A DNA stretch of 5,745 nucleotides, taken from the NCBI GenBank assembly GCA_049363815.1, contig JBMQEM010000110.1:1-5745 (forward strand). Direction: 5' to 3'. Below are positions 1-5,726 of the stretch, in pieces (within the stretch, counting starts at the first letter, position 1; each line of letters starts with the position of its first letter). The translations under genes were made by a program, and so were the position numbers. The notes under the pieces were generated by a model, which was not told the DNA's origin, ran no database searches, and worked only from the letters and a program-made list of their open reading frames with translations. Origin of the DNA: JADKIH01 sp049363815 (lineage in GTDB: Bacteria; Bacteroidota; Bacteroidia; AKYH767-A; 2013-40CM-41-45).

Positions 1-2
1 AA

Positions 3-233
3 GGAAACCCGCATATTTATTTTGGTGGTGACAATACTGCTTTCTGGGGACCACTTTCCTGGACGATGATCTTCGGGTTGATCTTTGCTACCTTCCTTAC
101 GCTTATCCTTGTTCCTGTAATGTATTTACTATCTGCACGAAACAAGAACAGTGTTCGTAGATATACCGGAAAAGCAATTGACACAGGAGTCGCAGCCAAG
201 AGAGTTGAAGATCTGATCGAAGTTGAAATATAA
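3..233 (+). CDS. RND-family efflux transporter permease, C-terminal fragment
   Basis: This is the last 76 codons of a gene that begins before the window, so the fragment has no start. It reads in one frame from base 3 to the TAA at 231-233. Residues about 17-43 form a hydrophobic segment beginning GPLSWTMIFGLIFATF and continuing to LVPVMYLL. This is the typical last transmembrane helix of inner-membrane RND pumps of the AcrB/HAE1 or heavy-metal type, in which a PL..T..FGL..AT..TL...P..Y pattern is conserved. About 33 polar, charged residues follow and form a cytoplasmic tail, as expected for this family. Such pumps use the proton gradient to export drugs, metals or lipids through a periplasmic adaptor and an outer-membrane channel. 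The substrate cannot be told from this piece. A hairpin terminator follows 15 bases after the stop. The family call is fairly secure; the subfamily is not. Confidence 0.82.
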   Translation, partial: GNPHIYFGGDNTAFWGPLSWTMIFGLIFATFLTLILVPVMYLLSARNKNSVRRYTGKAIDTGVAAKRVEDLIEVEI

Positions 234-248
234 TATATGTTGCTGATA

Positions 249-301
249 CTTCTTTACATCTTTATCAGAAATGAATGATGAAGATGTAAAGAAGATTTTT
301 T
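249..301 (+). terminator. Rho-independent terminator after the RND permease gene
   Basis: The left arm is 249-267 and the right arm is 276-294. All 19 positions pair, 18 as Watson-Crick pairs and one as a U-G wobble (263 with 280). The loop is the 8 bases at 268-275. A T-run at 296-301 follows directly, giving a complete intrinsic terminator for the upstream permease gene. It ends only 18 bases before the mqnA start codon, which is unusually close (see findings). Confidence 0.85.
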
Positions 302-319
302 AAAAAGTGCTACTCTGTA

Positions 320-1066
320 ATGACAAAGATTTCAGTTGTTTCTTACCTTAACAGCAAGCCATTTATTTATGGCCTGAAGAAAACGAATTTTCATAAACAA
401 GCTGAAGTAGAGCTTGACATTCCATCTGTATGCGCTGAAAAACTTTTGACCGGAAAAGTTGACATTGGACTGGTACCGGTTGCTGTTCTTCCTGATCTGA
501 AGAAATACACTATTATATCGGATTATTGTATTGGCGCAAATGGTCCTGTTGATTCTGTTTTATTACTTAGCAATGTCCCATTAAAGGATATTAAAACGAT
601 CCTGCTGGATTATCAATCCCGGACCTCTGTATTATTGACCAGAATTCTTGCTAAAAGGTATTGGGAGATATCACCCGATTTCATTTCATCCGCTCCTGGT
701 TATGAAAAAGAAATTACCGGAGATATTGCCGGAGTTGTCATTGGTGACAGGGCTCTACAGTTAAAAGATAAATTCAAATTTTGTTATGACCTGTCAGGCG
801 AATGGAAAAATTTCACAAGTCTGCCATTTGTTTTTGCAACATGGACAGCGATCAATCCACCTGATGAAAAATTCCTGAACGGTTTTAATAATGCACTGAG
901 TGAGGGGATGAAACTTTTCAGGGAAATATCACAAAATGAAAGTTCAGAACTTCTTTCAGAAAAAACCATCTACAATTATCTGACAAATTCTATCGACTAC
1001 AATTTTGATGAACAGAAAAAGAATGCGCTCGATCTTTTTCTCAGATTTGCATCCGATTTCAGATAA
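320..1066 (+). CDS. mqnA: Chorismate dehydratase MqnA (futalosine menaquinone pathway)
   Basis: MqnA is a cytoplasmic enzyme that removes water from chorismate to give 3-[(1-carboxyvinyl)oxy]benzoate, the first step of the futalosine route to menaquinone. The product feeds MqnE (aminofutalosine synthase). The 248-residue protein shows the family landmarks in order: SYLNSKPF at residues 8-15, VDIGLVPVA at 47-55, DYQSRTS at 97-103, IGDRA at 141-145 and LPFVFATW at 168-175. The fold is that of a two-lobed periplasmic-binding protein, but there is no signal peptide. Length is close to the usual for the family, slightly short. The ATG at 320 places the conserved first beta-strand (ISVVSYLN) right at the N-terminus, as in homologues. 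No other menaquinone gene is in the window. It converges with the protease gene, sharing the terminator at 1084-1118. No clear promoter was found. The assignment is strong. Confidence 0.93.
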   Translation: MTKISVVSYLNSKPFIYGLKKTNFHKQAEVELDIPSVCAEKLLTGKVDIGLVPVAVLPDLKKYTIISDYCIGANGPVDSVLLLSNVPLKDIKTILLDYQSRTSVLLTRILAKRYWEISPDFISSAPGYEKEITGDIAGVVIGDRALQLKDKFKFCYDLSGEWKNFTSLPFVFATWTAINPPDEKFLNGFNNALSEGMKLFREISQNESSELLSEKTIYNYLTNSIDYNFDEQKKNALDLFLRFASDFR

Positions 1067-1083
1067 AATTAAAAAACGTGCAT

Positions 1084-1118
1084 AAAAAAAACCTGCTTCA
1101 ATGAGCAGGTTTTTTTTT
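1084..1118. terminator. Bidirectional intrinsic terminator between convergent genes
   Basis: A perfect 14-base inverted repeat (arms 1084-1097 and 1104-1117, loop 1098-1103) has a GC-rich core, CCTGCT/AGCAGG. It is flanked by eight A on the left and nine T on the right. It therefore gives a hairpin plus U-run on either strand. It sits between the mqnA stop (1066) and the stop of the minus-strand protease (1135), and so serves both genes. Confidence 0.92.
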
Positions 1119-1134
1119 ATAAGATAAATTTCTA

Positions 1135-2418
1135 TTAATTACTCTTTACAAACTGAACCGTTCTTTTATAAGACTGGCTGTATACAGTTACAAAGTATGA
1201 TCCGTTTTCAACAGCTGAAAGATCAACCTGATGAACGCGGCCATTCGGCTGACCTATCTCCTGCTCTGCTACTATTTTCCCGATCGCATCAGTAACACGA
1301 ACTTTCATATTTTCTCCTGTATTCTGTGAAGTATACATGTCGATATTCAGGATTCCATCTGTTGGGTTAGGATAAACAGAGAACTGCTGGTCATTCAATG
1401 ACTCAACATTTTCAATGATATCCTGACAAGCGACAGATGTTGTCAGCGAAGGATAATATCCATTCAATGAAACATACATTCTTGTAGCCTGATTGGATGT
1501 GAACATATTCAGGCAATCGTCATCACTGTAATCCATGTAATTCATGAACATGATGCCATTTCCTGTTGAAGTACAATTATCAGTATGAGGAAAATTATAA
1601 CAACCATATGTTTCTTCAGTCTGATTTGGTGTATCAGCAATATTATCTGTTCCGGAACATAATCCATTATCATCACCCCAGATATGATATAAACGGAAAC
1701 AATGTCCGATTTCATGAGTAAGTGTGCGACCTTGGTCAAAAGGATAAGTAACATTTCCAATTCTTCCGAAAGAATCATACTGGATCACTACCCCATAAGT
1801 ATTTGTATGAACCGTTGCAGGAAATTCACCATATCCTAAAATTCCTCCGCTCATATTGCAAACCCAGATGTTCAGGTAGTTTTCTACATCCCATGCATCC
1901 AATCCGCCTGATGAATAAAATTTAACATTATCATTTGTTGAAAATGAAGTTACCGTTGTAAGACGTCTTTCAATGCCATTGGTAGTATTTCCGTTAGGGT
2001 CTCTTCTGGCCATACAGAACTGAAATTGTGTTGCAGAAGCTGCAGTCCGGAATGCTACAGGAGTGTTATTTGTATCAGCATTCAGTCTTGCGAAATCTTC
2101 ATTCAATGCATCGATCTGAGAAAGGATCTGAGCATCAGAAATATTTTGTGCGTTTTGCTTGTAAACAACATGCACAACGACAGGAATTACAATAACTGAG
2201 TTTGAATTTGCAGAACGGGCAGCGGTATAATTTTGCAGCCATTGTTGTAATTTGACTTCATCATTATCCCTCTGAACTCTCAGATTTGGGTTTTGTGACT
2301 CAAGCCAAGCGGTATGTTCTGTTGTATGACAACGCTTTTTACCTGTTGGAGATTCTTTTGCATACATTCCTATGGCTAACAAACCGAATGCAACTGTTAA
2401 TAGTAATTGTTTTTTCAT
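1135..2418 (-). CDS. Secreted M43-type zinc metalloprotease with T9SS sorting domain
   Basis: This 427-residue protein is predicted to be exported. Residues 1-20 are a Sec signal peptide (KK, hydrophobic core, MYA before the cut). A propeptide-like region follows with Cys30 in RCHTTE, which may be the cysteine switch that keeps M43B (cytophagalysin/ulilysin/pappalysin) enzymes latent. The catalytic domain spans about 75-325. It has the zinc site H235-E236-x2-H239-x5-H245, followed by IWGDD, a cysteine-rich DTPNQ stretch, and the Met-turn NYMDY at 293-297. Residues about 345-427 are a Por secretion-system C-terminal domain, with YPNPTDGILNI, a mid-domain DAIGK and a final VQFVKS. This marks it for T9SS transport to the surface or medium. 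An oddity is Arg242 where the metzincin motif HExxHxxGxxH has Gly. Substrate is unknown. The ATG at 2418 is the start because it opens the signal peptide. A possible promoter lies at 2464-2494. The family call is strong; activity is less certain. Confidence 0.9.
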   Translation of the reverse strand: MKKQLLLTVAFGLLAIGMYAKESPTGKKRCHTTEHTAWLESQNPNLRVQRDNDEVKLQQWLQNYTAARSANSNSVIVIPVVVHVVYKQNAQNISDAQILSQIDALNEDFARLNADTNNTPVAFRTAASATQFQFCMARRDPNGNTTNGIERRLTTVTSFSTNDNVKFYSSGGLDAWDVENYLNIWVCNMSGGILGYGEFPATVHTNTYGVVIQYDSFGRIGNVTYPFDQGRTLTHEIGHCFRLYHIWGDDNGLCSGTDNIADTPNQTEETYGCYNFPHTDNCTSTGNGIMFMNYMDYSDDDCLNMFTSNQATRMYVSLNGYYPSLTTSVACQDIIENVESLNDQQFSVYPNPTDGILNIDMYTSQNTGENMKVRVTDAIGKIVAEQEIGQPNGRVHQVDLSAVENGSYFVTVYSQSYKRTVQFVKSN

Positions 2419-2463
2419 TTTAGGTTATATATTTCCGCCGATAAATTTAATATAAATTAACAT

Positions 2464-2494
2464 TAAAATTACGATTGATTAATTACTTACACAA
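2464..2494 (-). promoter_or_regulatory. Possible Bacteroidota promoter of the metalloprotease gene
   Basis: Read on the minus strand, TAATTTTA (2471-2464) matches seven of eight positions of the Bacteroidota -7 element TAnnTTTG. A TTG (2494-2492) lies 20 bases upstream of it, in the -33 position. This would give a leader of roughly 40 bases before the ATG at 2418. The whole gap is very AT-rich, so a chance match is quite possible. Confidence 0.3.
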
Positions 2495-2512
2495 TGATGA
2501 TAATCAAATATG

Positions 2513-3103
2513 TTATCTAAGTCCTAGTTTTGCATAAAAAACTGCTCTTTCAACATTTTCTATGGCACCGGGAACCATAGCTTTCATAGAAAACTCATGA
2601 ATTGACTCACGAATTAAACGCAGTGTAGGAAAGCCAACTTTCGCAGTCATTTTGCGGACCTGACGATTCTTCCCCTCTACTAAACTCAGGCGAATCCAGG
2701 AAGTGGGAATATTTTTCCGGAATCTGACCGGGGGAACTCTTTCCGGGATTTCAGGCATTTCTTCAATTATTTCCGCTTTCGCAGGGCGGGTAATAAAAGA
2801 TTTTCCATCAATACTTAATTCAAGGCCTTTGCGCAGAGCTTCTAAAGCTTCTGTGGTTATTTCTCCTTCCACCTGAACCAGGTATGCGCGTTCGTGGCCG
2901 GTAGTAGGGTCAAGCAATCTGTTATTGACTCTTTTATCGTTAGTTAACAAAAGCAAGCCTTCACTATCAGCATCTAATCTGCCTACAGGATAAACATCGA
3001 TAGGAAATTTCTCGGAAAGATCTGCCAGAGTCTGATGTTCGCCTTCTTTTGTAAACTGAGAGAGCATGCCGTAAGGCTTATAAATTGCGTAGTATGAAAA
3101 CAC
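2513..3103 (-). CDS. rluE: 23S rRNA pseudouridine synthase, RluE-like (RsuA family)
   Basis: This is a 196-residue cytoplasmic RNA-modifying enzyme of the RsuA/RluB/E/F family. In E. coli, RluE makes pseudouridine 2457 in 23S rRNA. Signature elements in order are YKPYGMLSQF at 8-17, the catalytic loop GRLDADSEGLLLLT at 41-54 with Asp44 as the nucleophile, IPTSW at 132-136, EGKNRQVRKM at 143-152 and PTLRLIR at 159-165. No S4 RNA-binding domain precedes the catalytic domain. That and the KP..VLSQFT-type N-terminus favour RluE over RsuA, RluB or RluF. The start is a GTG at 3103. Reading upstream in frame gives no ATG, GTG or TTG before a stop at 3146-3148, and the first internal ATG would cut into the conserved N-terminus. 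It is transcribed away from the lipoprotein operon. The 94 bases between it and the protease gene make joint transcription possible but unproven. The exact target base is inferred from similarity. Confidence 0.9.
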   Translation of the reverse strand: MFSYYAIYKPYGMLSQFTKEGEHQTLADLSEKFPIDVYPVGRLDADSEGLLLLTNDKRVNNRLLDPTTGHERAYLVQVEGEITTEALEALRKGLELSIDGKSFITRPAKAEIIEEMPEIPERVPPVRFRKNIPTSWIRLSLVEGKNRQVRKMTAKVGFPTLRLIRESIHEFSMKAMVPGAIENVERAVFYAKLGLR

Positions 3104-3121
3104 AGTAGGGGATTTGTGTGT

Positions 3122-3158
3122 AAATGACGTAAGAAATGACGGAATTCATACTATTCCG
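3122..3158. promoter_or_regulatory. Dyad and direct repeat in the divergent intergenic region (possible operator)
   Basis: Between the GTG of the pseudouridine synthase (3103) and the ATG of the first lipoprotein (3196) there are two short ordered elements. One is an 8-base direct repeat, AAATGACG at 3122-3129 and 3134-3141, with a 12-base period. The other is a dyad, CGGAAT (3140-3145) and ATTCCG (3153-3158), separated by 7 bases. The dyad lies where the -33 element of the lipoprotein promoter should be. A regulator binding site is possible. The elements are short, and chance cannot be excluded. Confidence 0.3.
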
Positions 3159-3172
3159 GATAAATAATTGTG

Positions 3173-3180
3173 TATTTTTG
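3173..3180 (+). promoter_or_regulatory. Putative -7 promoter element of the lipoprotein operon
   Basis: TATTTTTG at 3173-3180 is a full match to the Bacteroidota -7 consensus TAnnTTTG. It ends 15 bases before the ATG at 3196, leaving a leader of roughly ten bases. No good TTG or TTTG is present at the usual -33 distance, where the dyad at 3140-3158 lies instead. This suggests a weak or activator-dependent promoter. Confidence 0.5.
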
Positions 3181-3195
3181 TTATAAATCGAATAA

Positions 3196-3621
3196 ATGGT
3201 GCGGTTAAAAAATCTTTGGCTCAGGAAATCAATAATTTCAGGATTAGTTTTAATCTCCTTAGTTGCCTGTAAAAAAAAGGAAGCTGAAGATCCGATAGTC
3301 TGTAGCGCAGGTTCTGGCGGAACTTCAACACTGGTGGTAGAGTTGAGACATCACGCTCTCCTGATCCCAAGTGACTCTGTTTACCCTGACACGGTATGGA
3401 TAAAGTACAATGCTGTTAATGCCGGATCAGGTTATGATTTACAAAAGATAGGAAACAGCGGTGACTCGAATATAATATTCATTAATCTGAATTGCGGAAA
3501 CTATTTTATTACTGCTTCAGGATATGACAGGAATATAAGCTTTGTTGTAAGTGGTGGTTTGGGTATTACAATAGAGGAAAATAAGGATTCGGTTTTTACA
3601 ACTGTTGCAGTAACCGAATAG
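3196..3621 (+). CDS. Small lipoprotein with HH pair and GNYFITASGYD motif (unknown function)
   Basis: I do not recognise a named family. The 141-residue protein begins with a lipoprotein signal: a basic N-terminus, a hydrophobic core from about residue 13, and lipobox LVAC with Cys25 as the lipidated residue. The mature start is CKKKEAED. A charged stretch directly after the Cys resembles the surface-export signal reported for Bacteroidetes lipoproteins, so outer-leaflet display is possible. The rest looks all-beta, with alternating hydrophobic residues. It carries a His-His pair at 52-53 and GNYFITASGYD at 101-111. The latter recalls the G-x-Y turn of transthyretin-like or Cna_B-like sandwiches. 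It is a diverged paralogue of the next gene, sharing HH, the V.I..N strand, GNY.I.ASG.D and the V.V.E end. It is the first gene of a three-lipoprotein operon. The ATG at 3196 fits the signal peptide and the -7 element at 3173. Confidence 0.75.
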   Translation: MVRLKNLWLRKSIISGLVLISLVACKKKEAEDPIVCSAGSGGTSTLVVELRHHALLIPSDSVYPDTVWIKYNAVNAGSGYDLQKIGNSGDSNIIFINLNCGNYFITASGYDRNISFVVSGGLGITIEENKDSVFTTVAVTE

Positions 3622-3680
3622 TAAAGAATGAACGATGTTGGTCAATGGAGTTTTATTCCCTGTTAAATAAAATATCAGAA

Positions 3681-4073
3681 ATGCGCCGGTTCAAATTAAT
3701 AATTTCATTTATTGTAGTTACGTTATTGTTTTCATGTAAAAAAGAAAACGAGGCACCGGTAGTAAATGGCAATGTTGTTCTTAATGTTCATGCCGTTCAT
3801 CATTCGTGGGATGTAACAAATGTGAAAATTTATTTAAAGGCCAATACATCGGTCTTTCCAGGAACAGATTCAACATTGTACGATAAGTATCTTACAACTG
3901 ATGGATACGGAAAAGTTTCTTTCACACAACTTTTCCCCGGAAATTATTACATCTACGCTTCAGGCTTTGATTCAATATGGGGCGCAAATGTGATTGGCTA
4001 TAAACTGATCTACCTGACAGAAGAAAACCTTGTCAATAATGAAATGTCGGTTACCCTAAACGTAAGTGAATAA
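3681..4073 (+). CDS. Small lipoprotein, paralogue of the preceding gene (unknown function)
   Basis: This is a 130-residue lipoprotein of unknown function. From the ATG at 3681 it has a compact signal, MRRFKLIISF then VVTLLFSC, with Cys19 lipidated and CKKENEAP after it. An in-frame ATG at 3645 would add 12 residues (MEFYSLLNKISE) ahead of the basic n-region. I prefer 3681 because it gives a normal signal peptide and follows an A-rich stretch typical of Bacteroidota starts. The mature part is beta-rich, with His-His at 40-41, a V.IYLKAN strand at 48-55, a DGYGKVSF turn at 74-81 and GNYYIYASGFD at 87-97. DG.G.V.F..L.PGNY resembles carboxypeptidase-regulatory or Cna_B-type sandwich domains. It aligns along its length with the preceding lipoprotein, pointing to tandem duplication. 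It lies 59 bases after that gene and 6 bases before the cytochrome-propeller gene, so co-transcription is likely. Confidence 0.75.
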   Translation: MRRFKLIISFIVVTLLFSCKKENEAPVVNGNVVLNVHAVHHSWDVTNVKIYLKANTSVFPGTDSTLYDKYLTTDGYGKVSFTQLFPGNYYIYASGFDSIWGANVIGYKLIYLTEENLVNNEMSVTLNVSE

Positions 4074-4079
4074 TAATCT

Positions 4080-5540
4080 ATGAAACAAATACTTTTTCTT
4101 ATTTCATTAATGTACTTAGTAAGTTGTAAGTATGACAAACTTGAACTACCAATTGATCCTGTAGCTGCATCAAATTTTCCTACAGAAGTTGGAGAAATTC
4201 TCGTTAATAAATGTGCAACTTCCGGTTGCCATAATTCTTTAAGCCGTGGAATCGCTGGTGGGCTTGATTTTTCTACCTGGGATCTGATGTTCGATGGCGG
4301 AAGGAACGGAACTGCCGTAATCCCCTATTCTATTGATAATAGTTATATGTTGTACTCAGTAAATACTGATAGTACCCAGGGACCTATTCTACTTCCAACA
4401 ATGCCTTATTTACAATCACCGCTATCTCAATCAGAGTATGACCTGCTTCTCAATTGGATCGCTGCCGGTGCGCCTAATAAGGACAATTTTGTTAAATTCT
4501 CAGATAATCCGAACCGGAAAAAATTATACATCGTTATGCAAGGTTGCGACAAAGTTGCTGTTGTCGATGAAGCGACAAAAGTAATTATGCGCTATATTGA
4601 TGTAGGTAATAATTCTAATCTGATCGAATCACCACATCAGGTTCGTGTTTCACCTGATGGTCAGTTCTGGTATGTTGTTTTTATCAATGGAGATATTCTG
4701 CAAAAGTTCCGGACTAGCGATGATCAACTTGTAGGTGAAGTAAATATTGGACCCGGAGACTGGAATACGCTTGTATTTAATCAAACCGGTGACACAGGTT
4801 TTGTTAATGCAACACAAGCAGGATACTTTGCAGTTGTTCCGTTGAACACTATGTCAACCTATCAGATCCGCACGGCTACATTTCCACATGGCGGAATTGT
4901 AACACCTGATGGAAGGTATTTATACCTTACAAACCAAAATGGAAATACGCTGACAAAAATTGATCTTTCAACTTTTGATGATGAACAGATCCAACTCGAT
5001 CCGGTCATAACTAATCCCACATTCCCATATTCTCCACATGAAATTACGATGACACCAGACGGAACACGGTATATGGTTTCATGCCAGAAGTCAAATGAAG
5101 TCAGGGTATTTCAGCAGAACAATGATAGTCTTCTAAAAATTATCAATGTCGGAGAGTATCCACAGGAATTTACAACGATGGTATCATTAAATAAAATCTA
5201 CGTTTCCTGTACCGAAGCGCAGGTTGATGCTAACAGGAAAGGATTAATATATTCTATCGATATTACTACTTACGAAACAGACAGTATTTACCCGGGCTTT
5301 CAGCCTCACGGTTTGGCTGCAGAAGAAAGTTCCAAGCTTATCTATGTTGCAAATCTGAATCTGGATCCAAATGGTCCGGCACCGCATCACGTCTCTGCTT
5401 GCAGTGGCAGAAATGGCAATCTGACTATCATCGATGGGACTACTTTTACGATGTACAGAAAACAACTTTCTGACGGCAGCTCATTTCAGTATAAATGTGA
5501 AATGCTAGCCGCACCGTATTTTATTTCACTCAGACCATAA
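4080..5540 (+). CDS. Lipoprotein with c-type cytochrome domain fused to a YVTN/YncE-like beta-propeller
   Basis: The 486-residue protein starts with a lipoprotein signal (lipobox LVSC, Cys16), so it should be membrane-anchored outside the cytoplasm. Residues about 32-135 look like a single-haem cytochrome c domain. The haem site is C45-x4-C50-H51 rather than the usual CxxCH. Met108 in LLPTMP is the likely second axial ligand, and LSQSEYDLLLNWIAAGAP at 115-132 is the typical final helix. Residues about 147-486 form a probable seven-bladed propeller of the YVTN/YncE type. SPDGQFWYV, TPDGRYLYLTN and TPDGTRYMVS mark individual blades. Blades repeatedly open with Pro-His (185-186, 269-270, 319-320, 409-410, plus PHH at 435-437), with PQ at 361-362. 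It is the last gene of the operon, 6 bases after the preceding stop. A redox or sensing role outside the cell is inferred; the substrate is unknown. A generic surface protein that binds no further cofactor remains an alternative. Confidence 0.85.
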   Translation: MKQILFLISLMYLVSCKYDKLELPIDPVAASNFPTEVGEILVNKCATSGCHNSLSRGIAGGLDFSTWDLMFDGGRNGTAVIPYSIDNSYMLYSVNTDSTQGPILLPTMPYLQSPLSQSEYDLLLNWIAAGAPNKDNFVKFSDNPNRKKLYIVMQGCDKVAVVDEATKVIMRYIDVGNNSNLIESPHQVRVSPDGQFWYVVFINGDILQKFRTSDDQLVGEVNIGPGDWNTLVFNQTGDTGFVNATQAGYFAVVPLNTMSTYQIRTATFPHGGIVTPDGRYLYLTNQNGNTLTKIDLSTFDDEQIQLDPVITNPTFPYSPHEITMTPDGTRYMVSCQKSNEVRVFQQNNDSLLKIINVGEYPQEFTTMVSLNKIYVSCTEAQVDANRKGLIYSIDITTYETDSIYPGFQPHGLAAEESSKLIYVANLNLDPNGPAPHHVSACSGRNGNLTIIDGTTFTMYRKQLSDGSSFQYKCEMLAAPYFISLRP

Positions 5541-5596
5541 AGCTATTTCGCTTAATAATTCTTTTATCCATTAAAATTAAGTGTGAGATCGCCCGA
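5541..5596. other. AT-rich intergenic stretch after the lipoprotein operon
   Basis: I see no open reading frame and no hairpin with a trailing T-run here. How transcription of the lipoprotein operon ends is therefore not evident within the window. Confidence 0.5.
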
Positions 5597-5631
5597 TTTT
5601 TTGTCCGTCAGCTTAGCTGACGGACAAAAAA
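5597..5631. repeat. Perfect 35-base palindrome (REP-like element)
   Basis: Two 17-base arms (5597-5613 and 5615-5631) are exact reverse complements around a single central base (5614). The GC-richer core is GTCCGTCAGCT/AGCTGACGGAC, flanked by six T on the left and six A on the right. The T-run precedes the stem and pairs with the A-run, so this is not a normal terminator. The core recurs at 5727-5742, which favours a dispersed palindromic repeat. Confidence 0.8.
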
Positions 5632-5648
5632 TAGAAAAGCAGTATCCT

Positions 5649-5710
5649 GGCTTTAGCCATATAAACACACTGAAATTCAATCATACCATTAAAAAAAAGT
5701 GGCTAAAGCC
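5649..5710. repeat. Inverted repeat pair GGCTTTAGCCA / TGGCTAAAGCC
   Basis: Eleven bases at 5649-5659 are the exact reverse complement of 5700-5710, with 40 AT-rich bases between them. Each copy also contains its own small palindrome (GGCT..AGCC). This GGCTAAAGCC type of motif resembles short palindromes seen in intergenic regions of some Bacteroidota genomes. No coding sequence lies between the arms. Confidence 0.65.
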
Positions 5711-5726
5711 GCTGTAGTACTTTACC

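Noticed and set aside
17..199. Minus-strand open frame of 60 codons
   Set aside because: It lies wholly opposite the RND permease tail, whose protein shows a recognisable conserved helix; the antisense product has no recognisable motif.
784..969. Minus-strand open frame of 61 codons inside mqnA
   Set aside because: Antisense to conserved MqnA sequence (LPFVFATW region); no features of its own.
1542..1778. Minus-strand open frame of 78 codons within the protease gene
   Set aside because: Same strand but another frame over the zinc-binding region; the M43 reading is clearly the coding one.
3645..3680. Upstream ATG (3645) as start of the second lipoprotein
   Set aside because: It would put 12 extra residues before the basic n-region of the signal peptide; the ATG at 3681 gives a normal lipoprotein signal. 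Not excluded outright.
5244..5465. Minus-strand open frame of 73 codons opposite the end of the propeller gene
   Set aside because: It overlaps conserved blade sequence on the other strand and has no recognisable motif.
4080..5540. Nitrous oxide reductase or cytochrome cd1 nitrite reductase
   Set aside because: The architecture is similar (propeller plus electron-transfer domain), but there is no CuA motif, the haem site is CX4CH, and the protein is a lipoprotein with YVTN-type blades; only the general comparison is kept.
5597..5631. Intrinsic terminator for the lipoprotein operon
   Set aside because: The T-run is on the 5' side of the stem and the A-run on the 3' side on both strands, so no U-tract would follow the hairpin; the core is also repeated at 5727-5742.
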